From contig CALCEK010000181.1 of assembly GCA_937900125.1 (NCBI GenBank), positions 1 to 13,628 on the forward strand: a DNA stretch of 13,628 nucleotides, read 5' to 3'. The stretch comes from an uncultured Treponema sp. GTDB taxonomy: Bacteria > Spirochaetota > Spirochaetia > Treponematales > Treponemataceae. The notes beneath the pieces were generated by a model. The model ran no database searches. It was not told the DNA's origin and was given only the letters and a program-made list of their open reading frames with translations. The position numbers were made by a program, and so were the translations under genes. Positions 1 through 6,100 of this stretch are shown here, one piece after another; the stretch's first letter is position 1; every line of letters starts with the position of its first letter.

Positions 1-21
1 TTTGCAAACAAAATCCATGGC

Positions 22-35
22 TAAAAATATTTTTA
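22..35. promoter_or_regulatory. AT palindrome upstream of the lipoprotein promoter
   Basis: TAAAAATATTTTTA is a perfect 14-nt palindrome ending 18 nt before the -35 box at 54-59. By position and composition it could act as an UP element or bent DNA that strengthens the promoter. That role is inference; A/T palindromes also arise easily by chance in a genome this A/T-rich. Confidence 0.3.
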
Positions 36-53
36 AATTCTTGTAAAAACTAC

Positions 54-83
54 TTGACAAAATTAAACGGGGGGGGGTATAAT
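54..83 (+). promoter_or_regulatory. Sigma-70 promoter with a poly-G spacer
   Basis: A perfect -35 box TTGACA (54-59) and a perfect -10 box TATAAT (78-83) are separated by 18 nt. The last nine nucleotides of the spacer are all G. Transcription should start near 90, giving a leader of about 40 nt before the ATG at 130. The optimum spacer for this class of promoter is 17 nt, so gain or loss of one G by strand slippage would shift the spacing towards or away from the optimum. Confidence 0.85.
69..77 (+). repeat. Homopolymeric tract of nine G
   Basis: Nine consecutive G residues lie directly against the -10 box of the lipoprotein promoter. Runs of A and T are common in this window, but a G run of this length is exceptional in such A/T-rich sequence. 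Poly-G tracts of this kind are known slippage-prone contingency sites in T. pallidum, upstream of some tpr genes and of TP0126. Confidence 0.9.
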
Positions 84-129
84 CGGAAATAACCATATTT
101 TATGGGCAATTTTTTTTAGGAGAAATTCT

Positions 130-633
130 ATGAAAAAACTTCTTTTAGTTTTGTGTGCAACGGTGGCGTTGTGCATTGGAATGGCTTCTTGCTCAAGTGT
201 CAATACTGTCACTGCAAAGCAAGGATGGGCAAACTACAGCGAAATTACCATAAAGGATTTCGACACTGTTGGTATTGTTTCGGTAGAAACTGAATGGGTG
301 GAAAAAGTTGGATTCCTTCATTTAACCACTGACACTTCTGGTTCTAAGGTTACTTACAACGCACTTATGCAAAAAGCCGCTGAGTTGGGTGCTGATGACG
401 TTATCAATGTACGCATTGACCAGACCAAAGAAGGCAAAACTGGTATTATCGAAAAGATTTTGGGTGGCACTACAACTACCAAGTATATGGGTACAGCCCT
501 CGCTATAAAATATAAGGACGCAACTCCAGAGGTAAATGCTGCCTCAGGTTCTAACAAGACCACTACTTTGCAAGAATGTACTCTTAGTTCTGGTTCTCCG
601 CTTGACGCAATCAAGAATCTCCTTCCATTCTAA
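130..633 (+). CDS. Small lipoprotein with a YbjQ-like domain
   Basis: A 167-residue exported lipoprotein of unknown function. Residues 1-21 form a lipoprotein signal peptide: MKK, a hydrophobic core at about 4-18, then M-A-S-C with Cys21 as the predicted lipid-modified residue. The -3 methionine departs from the usual Leu, as tolerated in spirochaete lipoboxes. Residues of about 40-130 resemble the YbjQ/heavy-metal-binding-like fold, with an A-x-x-L-G-A-D-x-V-x-N-V-R-I core near 83-97; such domains often occur in small lipoproteins, but metal binding has not been shown for this one. The tail (about 131-167) is Ser/Thr-rich and low in complexity. The start is supported by AGGAGA at 118-123, six nt before the ATG. 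The gene is monocistronic, with its own promoter and a probable terminator, and its expression is likely to vary with the G tract in the promoter. Confidence 0.8.
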   Translation: MKKLLLVLCATVALCIGMASCSSVNTVTAKQGWANYSEITIKDFDTVGIVSVETEWVEKVGFLHLTTDTSGSKVTYNALMQKAAELGADDVINVRIDQTKEGKTGIIEKILGGTTTTKYMGTALAIKYKDATPEVNAASGSNKTTTLQECTLSSGSPLDAIKNLLPF

Positions 634-659
634 TTTTTGGAGAGACACTAATTTTTTAC

Positions 660-716
660 TGCCGACTAGAAAATTTTTAGATGCCCTATAGCGTTTTCCA
701 GTCGGCACCATTTTTT
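660..716 (+). terminator. Probable terminator of the lipoprotein gene
   Basis: TGCCGACT (660-667) pairs perfectly with AGTCGGCA (700-707), followed after three nt by TTTTTT (711-716). The 32-nt loop can fold further (CTAGAA against TTTTAG at 666-680 is a competing pairing). The T run lies on the plus side only, so the hairpin serves the lipoprotein gene. The downstream arm encodes the last codons of the opposing radical SAM gene, so the two genes share this DNA. Confidence 0.5.
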
Positions 717-2455
717 GTCATAAAAACATGAGCTTTGCATTTTTGCCTTCCTGCAATTTGCGCAAAAGTTAAAATGTCTTCCGCATAACCGCTCATCAAG
801 TCATCAGGGTGATAATGAAGAGAAACGGTCGATTCTACGTTGTAGGCTGTGCAACGTCCTAAAGCTCCATTTAATCGAATAAGGTCAAGTGCAATGTCGA
901 GCGTGTTTTGATTTTTCTTTTTAGAAAGCATTTTTTGTACAAAATCGATTTGCATTTTTTCTATCACATCAAAATTTTCACAAGTATCTTCTATTATATA
1001 GGAAAGTTTTTCTCCCGCAAAGTCGGCAAATGATTCAAAAAAGGCCGAAGCGGTTTTTCCCGTAAGATGCAAAACTGACAAAAACCAAGGCACTGCTTTT
1101 CCAAGTGTGTAAAAAACGCTTACCGCTTTAGAAAGTTGCTCCGACATTTTAAGGTCATTTTCAGAAAAAGTTTTTGTGCTAACAACAGTGTAGGGCGGTT
1201 TCGCATGCCAAACCAAACCTAAAGAAAAAGCCTCTTCAAAAAGTTTTGTTCCAGGCAAAACACTCAGGCAAAAAAGTTCCAAATTGTTCGGCCGCAAAGA
1301 AATAGCAAAATCAATACTTTCCTTAAATCCCGCAAAAGAATCGCCAGGAAGCCCGTAGATAAGGTCAAAACCAAAAATCGCCCCAGAACGATTTAAAAGC
1401 GAAATATTTTTTACAAAACGCGCCTTGTCAAAAGAGCGATGCACATTTTTAAGAACTTCTTTGTGCGCACTTTGAAGCCCAAATTGCATACTGCACGGAA
1501 AACTCGCCAGCGCAACAGCTATATCTTTGTCTAGGAATTCCGCACGACCTTCAAAATGGAAAAAAATATTGTGTGTTCGCTTTTTAATTTCTCGCAAAAG
1601 TTGTAGCGCACGTTTTTTGTCCGCATTGTAGGTTGGGTCAAGCACAAAAACCTGAGAAATATTTTGTTTTTTAAAAAAATCCAACTCCGCATAAAGCCGC
1701 TCAAGATTGTAATAGCGAACGCAATTTTCGCCCTTGCTTTCGTAACAATAGGAGCATTTAAAAGGGCAACCGCGGGCAAGCTCCCAAAGTGCGCCGCCAA
1801 ATTTTTTTATGTCGAGCGTTCCGTCAAGGTAGGGCGAGCTAAGTGTGCTTAAATCCGCCGTTTCTGCGCGATTTGAATCTATTTTTGGAGGGATGGAAAA
1901 ACCTTCTCCGTAAAGCTCCCGAAAATTCCCTTCTTTTAAGGGAATATCGTTTTGGCTTTTGCTTTCATTTTTATTTTTGTACACCCCACGGATTGTGCAA
2001 ATTTCTTTTCCCAAAAGAATACTTTCAACTAAAAGCGGCATTGTTTTTTCGCCTTCGCCGCTTACAGTGTAATCGTAATCAAAAAAAGAATGTGGATTTG
2101 CCGTTGCCTCTGGTCCTCCCGCAATAAAAACCGAAGAGCTAAGACGTTTTTTTAAAAGTTTTACGGTCAAATCCAAAATGCTCCGATTCCAAACGTAAAC
2201 GCTTAGACAAAAAATTTTACAGTTAGGAAAAAGTTTTTCCATTCTAAGCGCAAGTTTTTCCGCTTTTTGTTCATCGCTTTTGCACGAGGTAAAAAAATCG
2301 TCTTCCAAAGAAAGAAAATCAAGGGAAAATCGCGCTTTTTTAGCAGTAAGCGGGCTATTTTTTAGCGCAGAAAGTACACACGCAGCTCCAAGCGGCAAAG
2401 CCTGCGGCGAAGTTTCAGAAAGTAGCGTAAAACACAAAACTTGAGCAGTGTGCAA
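686..2455 (-). CDS. B12-binding-like radical SAM protein (DUF4080 type)
   Basis: A cytoplasmic radical S-adenosylmethionine enzyme of about 589 residues; substrate unknown. The N-terminal 170 or so residues look like the Rossmann-type B12-binding domain, with a GGPEA turn and a V-S-G-E-G-E motif as in BchE-type proteins, but I see no D-x-H-x-x-G cobalamin-ligand motif. The radical SAM core follows: C230-x3-C234-x2-C237 (GCPFKCSYCYE) binds the 4Fe-4S cluster, with later GFDLIYGLPGD and LPGTKL stretches typical of the barrel. The C-terminal part resembles DUF4080. An in-frame TTG exists at 2536, but I prefer TTG at 2455: GGAG at 2466-2463 sits seven nt before it, and a -35-like TTGACA lies inside the longer reading frame. 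The gene diverges from the rRNA methyltransferase gene and ends inside the lipoprotein terminator. Family assignment is solid, function is not. Confidence 0.8.
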   Translation of the reverse strand: MHTAQVLCFTLLSETSPQALPLGAACVLSALKNSPLTAKKARFSLDFLSLEDDFFTSCKSDEQKAEKLALRMEKLFPNCKIFCLSVYVWNRSILDLTVKLLKKRLSSSVFIAGGPEATANPHSFFDYDYTVSGEGEKTMPLLVESILLGKEICTIRGVYKNKNESKSQNDIPLKEGNFRELYGEGFSIPPKIDSNRAETADLSTLSSPYLDGTLDIKKFGGALWELARGCPFKCSYCYESKGENCVRYYNLERLYAELDFFKKQNISQVFVLDPTYNADKKRALQLLREIKKRTHNIFFHFEGRAEFLDKDIAVALASFPCSMQFGLQSAHKEVLKNVHRSFDKARFVKNISLLNRSGAIFGFDLIYGLPGDSFAGFKESIDFAISLRPNNLELFCLSVLPGTKLFEEAFSLGLVWHAKPPYTVVSTKTFSENDLKMSEQLSKAVSVFYTLGKAVPWFLSVLHLTGKTASAFFESFADFAGEKLSYIIEDTCENFDVIEKMQIDFVQKMLSKKKNQNTLDIALDLIRLNGALGRCTAYNVESTVSLHYHPDDLMSGYAEDILTFAQIAGRQKCKAHVFMTKNGADWKTL

Positions 2456-2483
2456 AATAATTCTCCAAAAACAAGATATTTTT

Positions 2484-2512
2484 TTCCTACCACAAGGAGC
2501 TTTATTTGTCAA
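2484..2512 (-). promoter_or_regulatory. Possible promoter of the radical SAM gene
   Basis: On the minus strand a perfect TTGACA (2512-2507) is followed 17 nt later by TAGGAA (2489-2484), a weak -10 box. It would start transcription about 20 nt before the proposed TTG start at 2455. The -35 box and spacing are good, the -10 box is poor. Confidence 0.35.
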
Positions 2513-2540
2513 CGTTAAAAATATTTTAAAGAGCAAAATG

Positions 2541-2569
2541 TGGACTTTTCTAGCTTTTGTTTGTATACT
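2541..2569 (+). promoter_or_regulatory. Promoter of the rlmI-miaA unit, probably leaderless
   Basis: TGGACT (2541-2546), 17 nt, then TATACT (2564-2569). Only seven nt separate the -10 box from the ATG at 2577, so transcription should begin at or next to the start codon. No Shine-Dalgarno sequence is present before that ATG, which agrees with a leaderless mRNA. Confidence 0.55.
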
Positions 2570-2576
2570 CGATTTT

Positions 2577-3827
2577 ATGAATGATTTTCCGCGTGTATTT
2601 TTAAAATCAAGGGAAGAACGCGAAATTTTAGACGGATTTCCTTGGGTGTTTGATAATGAAATTGATTTTATCCGATGGAAAGAATCAAACGGAACTGTTT
2701 TGTCAAAATCCTTAAACGAATCTGAAATTGAAAATGGGAATCTTGTGGAAGTTTATGCTCACACAGGCGCGTTTTTGGGAACAGGCGTTTTTAATCGTGC
2801 CTCAAAAATTGTTGTTCGCATTTTTGCCACATTACACGCAGATAAAATTGCAGAAGATTTAGATTCTTGGTGGGACAAAGCCGTTCGCAATGCGGTAAAC
2901 ATTCGTCGCCTTTCTTACGCAGATTCGGAAAGTTGCCGTTTAATTTTTGCCGAAGCGGATTTTATTCCAGGCTTAATTGTTGAACGCTACGCAAGCGATT
3001 CGGGCGTGTTTTTGGTAGTGCAGTTTCTCGCGCTTTCCGCAGAAGTGTTTAGAGAACAAATTTTAAAAGCGTTAATAAATTGTTGTTCGCCAGATGGAAT
3101 TTTTGAGCGGAGCGATGCGGATGTCCGCAAAAAAGAAGGACTTTCGGAAAAATCAGGTTGGATTTTTGGGAGCGGAAAAGAAATCCTTTCAATCACAGAA
3201 AATGGAATCAAACTAAAAATCGACATTAAAAATGGGCAAAAAACGGGCTATTTCCTTGACCAAAAAGAAAATCGCGCTAAAGTTGCAAAATTTTGCAAAG
3301 GAAAAAAAGTCCTAGACACTTTTACGCACACAGGCGCGTTTGCACTCAATGCGGCAAAAAATGGCGCAAAAGAAGTGATTGCTTGTGATATTTCGCAAGA
3401 TGCTTGTGAAATCGTAAAACAAAATGTTTTGGCAAACAAAAGTGAAAAAATAATTAGCGTTGTTTGCAAAGACGTTTTTGATTTGCTAAAAGAATACGAA
3501 TCTTCTGGCGAAAAATTCGATGTAATCATTTTAGACCCGCCCGCATTCGCAAAAAGCGTAAAGCAGATTCAAAAGGCGTATAGCGGTTATAAAGAAATAA
3601 ATTTGCGGGCTATGCGACTTTTAAATAGCGGCGGAATCCTCGTGAGTTGTTCGTGTTCGCATTATTTTGACGAGCAAACTTTTTATTCAATGTTGCTACA
3701 TGCCGCCCGCGACAGTCACAAAAGAGTGCAAGTGTTAGAAAAACGCGGAGCCGCATCTGACCATCCAATTTTGTTAGGTTATCCTAAAAGTGAATACTTA
3801 AAATGTGCAATTTGCCGAGTTCTGTAG
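2577..3827 (+). CDS. rlmI: 23S rRNA cytosine-C5 methyltransferase, RlmI type
   Basis: A 416-residue SAM-dependent methyltransferase of the RlmI/YccW group, which in E. coli (396 residues) makes 5-methylcytosine 1962 in 23S rRNA. Residues 5-85 form a PUA-like RNA-binding domain. Residues 130-220 are the linking domain. QKTGYFLDQKENR (221-233) is a hallmark of the group, followed by the SAM-binding loop DTFTHTGAF (247-255), DPPAF (320-324) and the Cys-rich SCSCSH (357-362) that should hold the catalytic cysteine. The reading frame is open upstream to 2448, but that extension would cross the promoter and has no similarity to the PUA domain, so I start at 2577. The end overlaps miaA by 25 nt, suggesting co-transcription. 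A related orthologue group (RlmK/L-like) is the main alternative for the exact target base. Confidence 0.85.
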   Translation: MNDFPRVFLKSREEREILDGFPWVFDNEIDFIRWKESNGTVLSKSLNESEIENGNLVEVYAHTGAFLGTGVFNRASKIVVRIFATLHADKIAEDLDSWWDKAVRNAVNIRRLSYADSESCRLIFAEADFIPGLIVERYASDSGVFLVVQFLALSAEVFREQILKALINCCSPDGIFERSDADVRKKEGLSEKSGWIFGSGKEILSITENGIKLKIDIKNGQKTGYFLDQKENRAKVAKFCKGKKVLDTFTHTGAFALNAAKNGAKEVIACDISQDACEIVKQNVLANKSEKIISVVCKDVFDLLKEYESSGEKFDVIILDPPAFAKSVKQIQKAYSGYKEINLRAMRLLNSGGILVSCSCSHYFDEQTFYSMLLHAARDSHKRVQVLEKRGAASDHPILLGYPKSEYLKCAICRVL

Positions 3828-4774
3828 AAAAAATAAATTGTATAGTGCTTTTAGGTCCTACCGCAGTTGGAAAAACGGCTTTGGGAGTTTCTTTAGCGCG
3901 TCATTTTGATTGGGACATTATTTCTGCGGATAGCCGTCAAGTGTATAGGGGACTTGATATTGGAAGCGGAAAAGACCTTTCTGAATACACAACTGGCGGA
4001 AAAGCGGTAAAAGCGCACTTAATCGATGTTGTTTCTCTTGCGGAAGAATACACGGTTTTTCGCTTTCAAAAAGATTTTTATGCTTTATTCGATTCTTTTT
4101 TGCCTTTAAATAAGATGCCGTTTGTTGTTGGCGGAACTGGGCTTTACATTGATTCTATTGTTCGCTCCTATCAAATGGTCGATGTTCCAGAGGATAAAGA
4201 TTTTCACGCTTCTTTAGAAAAAAAGAGCCTAGAAGAATTAGATACAATGCTTTTACAATTGCGTCCAAAACTTCACAATAAATCTGATTTGTTAATAAAG
4301 GAGCGGGTTATTCGCGCAATAGAAATTGAAACTTTTATGCAAAGTCCAAAAGGGCAGCAAGAAAAACAAAAATCGCTAGAACGTACAAAAATAAACGCGC
4401 TTGTTTTGGGAACAACCGTTCCGCGAGAAAAACTTCATCAAAATATCCAAAGAAGGCTAAAAACTCGCTTAAATGAAGGAATGATTGAAGAAGTGGAATC
4501 TCTTCATTCATCTGGGGCAAGTTGGGAACGCCTTGAGCGGCTTGGGCTTGAATATCGATTTATAAGCGAATATTTGGAGGGAAAAATCGAGTCGAAAGAA
4601 GAAATGGAAGAAAAACTTTACCATGCAATTTGCCAATTTGCAAAGCGACAGGAAACTTGGTTTCGCGGAATGCAAAAAAAAGGCATCAAAATACATTGGC
4701 TAAATCAGCATGGGGATGCCATAGCCAAGTATGATGAAGCCCTTTCTCTTATTGAAAGAAACTTAAATTGTTAG
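3803..4774 (+). CDS. miaA: tRNA dimethylallyltransferase MiaA
   Basis: This enzyme transfers a dimethylallyl group to N6 of A37 in tRNAs that read codons starting with U, the first step towards ms2i6A. The 323-residue length fits the family (E. coli 316). Visible motifs are the P-loop GPTAVGKT (18-25), DSRQVYRGLDIGSGK with the catalytic Asp43, GGTGLY (110-115), and near the C-terminus AKRQETWFR (280-288), the tRNA-contacting signature. The ATG lies inside rlmI, 25 nt before that gene ends, with no Shine-Dalgarno sequence; translation is probably coupled to rlmI. Its stop TAG (4772-4774) interlocks with the stop codon of the opposing small gene, so no terminator lies between the two. Confidence 0.95.
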   Translation: MCNLPSSVEKINCIVLLGPTAVGKTALGVSLARHFDWDIISADSRQVYRGLDIGSGKDLSEYTTGGKAVKAHLIDVVSLAEEYTVFRFQKDFYALFDSFLPLNKMPFVVGGTGLYIDSIVRSYQMVDVPEDKDFHASLEKKSLEELDTMLLQLRPKLHNKSDLLIKERVIRAIEIETFMQSPKGQQEKQKSLERTKINALVLGTTVPREKLHQNIQRRLKTRLNEGMIEEVESLHSSGASWERLERLGLEYRFISEYLEGKIESKEEMEEKLYHAICQFAKRQETWFRGMQKKGIKIHWLNQHGDAIAKYDEALSLIERNLNC

Positions 4775-4995
4775 GCGTTAGCTACGAGTTTTGCATCCTG
4801 CTCAGAAATTTTTGTCAAGTAGCCAGTTCGAATGCAACTTTCAAAAAGAGTTTTGGACATATAATCAACCGTAACATCGTTATAACCATCTTTATCGCGG
4901 ACAATTCTGATAACATAACCGTCATCAAGTTCGCGAATGATTGTCATGTAGTCGTTTGCACGGCTGATACTTTTTAGAGTATAACTACTTCCCAT
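4771..4995 (-). CDS. Small 74-residue protein of unknown function
   Basis: I do not recognise this protein. It is 74 residues, with no signal peptide and no membrane segment. The sequence alternates charged and hydrophobic residues as in a compact beta-rich cytoplasmic domain: a YMTIIRELDDGYVIRIVRD stretch at about 17-35, then a more helical second half ending KISEQDAKLVANA. The start is well supported: GGAGT (5005-5001) lies five nt before the ATG at 4995, whereas the upstream in-frame start at 5061 would add 22 residues with no ribosome site. The coding frame is clean and ends exactly at the miaA stop, sharing three bases with it. It is convergent with miaA and divergent from the TatD gene. 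I am fairly confident it is real, and have no view on its role. Confidence 0.75.
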   Translation of the reverse strand: MGSSYTLKSISRANDYMTIIRELDDGYVIRIVRDKDGYNDVTVDYMSKTLFESCIRTGYLTKISEQDAKLVANA

Positions 4996-5218
4996 ACTGT
5001 ACTCCTTTTTTGGTGTATTAAGTGAGAGGAAATGCGAAAAAATGCGCCCCTTTTTGAACACAATTTCGTTTTTCCGTTTATTTCGATAGATTAAACCAAT
5101 TCTAAAGTTTTAACTTTGGAACAGGTCACTATGCTTTAGGAACTTTTTTAGAGTTTTACAAGTACCTATTATGTTTTTCGGAATTTTTGGGGCAGTGTTT
5201 AGATTTTTTGGAGGAAAA
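4996..5218. other. Divergent intergenic region without a clear promoter
   Basis: About 220 nt lie between the small minus-strand gene and the TatD gene, so both promoters should be here. I find no convincing -35/-10 pair for either. AAAGTT and AACTTT (5104-5117, two-nt gap) form a short inverted repeat, and AGGAACTT (5138-5145) pairs with AAGTACCT (5160-5167) except for one mismatch. Neither can be assigned a function. Confidence 0.4.
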
Positions 5219-5956
5219 ATGATTTTTTATGATTCGCATTTTCACATTGTGCAACTTGCTCAAAAAGAAGAAAATCTTAAAGTTTACAATGGTTGTTCCT
5301 GCGCCCATTCAAAAGAGGAATTTTTTTTGCAAGAAAAATTGGTAAAAAACTTAAAGCAAAAAATACTTTTATCCTTTGGTCTCCATCCGCAAAATCCCGA
5401 TATGACGCTTGCGCCTTTTCTTGAACAACTAATTTCTGAAAATAGACTTAATTCAATAGGCGAATCGGGATTTGATTTGTTTACAGATTATTTTAAGAGT
5501 CACTTTGAAGAGCAAAAAAAAGCCTTTGTGTTTTGTGCAGAACAGGCGGCTTTTGCAAAACTTCCGCTTGTAATTCATAACCGAAAAGCTTTGGATGCAC
5601 TTTTTGCAAACAAAAATCTTTTGTCTAAAATTCCTTCGGTGATTTTCCATTCATTTGCTTTTACTCCGCGCGAGGCAAACGAATTGTTAAAAAAAGGAAT
5701 AAATGCGTATTTTTCTTTTGGAAAAGCTATTTTAAATGGAAACAAAAAAAGCATTGCGTGTACAAAAGAATTGCCGTTAAATCGCTTACTTTTTGAAACA
5801 GACGCTCCGTTTCAAACGCTAAAAGGCGAAGCTTTTACAAGTGCGCAACAAATAATTTTGGTGTACAAGCAGGCAGCTTTGCTTAGGGAAATTGACCTTT
5901 CTGAACTTTGTGAACAAGCTGAAAATAACTTTAAATTAGCGTTTTTACAGAATTAA
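5219..5956 (+). CDS. TatD-family metal-dependent hydrolase
   Basis: A 245-residue cytoplasmic protein of the TatD family, two-metal TIM-barrel hydrolases, several of which are DNases acting in repair or nucleic-acid turnover. The metal ligands are in order: D5-S-H7-F-H9 at the start, Glu82 in GESGFD (usually GEIGLD), His120 in VIHNRKA, His144 in IFHSFA, and Asp195 in FETDAPF. The family's length is about 255-265, so this copy is slightly short, with the loss in the loop after residue 10. I start at 5219 because GGAGG (5210-5214) lies just before that ATG; an in-frame ATG at 5171 has no ribosome site and would add a hydrophobic stretch foreign to the family. It stands alone on its strand. The family is certain; whether it is the housekeeping TatD or a paralogue such as YcfH or YjjV cannot be told. 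Confidence 0.85.
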   Translation: MIFYDSHFHIVQLAQKEENLKVYNGCSCAHSKEEFFLQEKLVKNLKQKILLSFGLHPQNPDMTLAPFLEQLISENRLNSIGESGFDLFTDYFKSHFEEQKKAFVFCAEQAAFAKLPLVIHNRKALDALFANKNLLSKIPSVIFHSFAFTPREANELLKKGINAYFSFGKAILNGNKKSIACTKELPLNRLLFETDAPFQTLKGEAFTSAQQIILVYKQAALLREIDLSELCEQAENNFKLAFLQN

Positions 5957-6011
5957 ATTCAAGACACGCATTTTTTCCATTTTTGCTCATCGGATTTTTT
6001 TAACTCGGCTG

Positions 6012-6040
6012 TATACATTTGTGATTATTTTGAGTATATT
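6012..6040 (+). promoter_or_regulatory. Possible secA promoter
   Basis: TATACA (6012-6017), 17 nt, then TATATT (6035-6040). The -35 box matches four of six consensus positions and the -10 box five of six. Transcription would start near 6047, giving a leader of about 54 nt that contains the hairpin described below. Confidence 0.4.
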
Positions 6041-6062
6041 GTAAAAAGCACTTTTTTATTAT

Positions 6063-6100
6063 AAAGGAGATGTCGATTTTTTTCGGCATAAGTTTTGAAT
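6063..6100 (+). promoter_or_regulatory. secA leader: distant Shine-Dalgarno and hairpin
   Basis: The strong ribosome site AAAGGAG (6063-6069) lies 31 nt before the secA ATG at 6101, too far for normal use. Between them ATGTCGA (6070-6076) pairs with TCGGCAT (6083-6089): seven pairs, one of them G-U, closing a loop of six U. Folding this hairpin shortens the effective distance to 11 nt for the ATG, or five nt for an in-frame TTG at 6095. The same DNA also holds a 12-codon reading frame from ATG 6070 to TGA 6106-6108 that overlaps the secA start. The pairing is seen; its effect on secA translation is inferred. Confidence 0.45.

Noticed and set aside
2456..2536. Longer TTG start for the radical SAM gene
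   Set aside because: No ribosome site precedes 2536, and the extra residues are Cys/Lys-rich and unlike the family start; GGAG precedes the TTG at 2455.
2448..2576. N-terminal extension of the rlmI reading frame
   Set aside because: It overlaps the opposing radical SAM gene, contains the promoter boxes at 2541-2569, and shows no PUA-domain similarity; the domain begins with the ATG at 2577.
5104..5117. Inverted repeat AAAGTT-TT-AACTTT as an operator
   Set aside because: Six-nt A/T-rich arms are expected by chance here, and no promoter can be placed beside it.
5171..5218. Upstream ATG of the TatD gene with a hydrophobic N-terminus
   Set aside because: It looks like a weak signal segment, but lacks a ribosome site, while GGAGG stands before the ATG at 5219 and TatD proteins are cytoplasmic.
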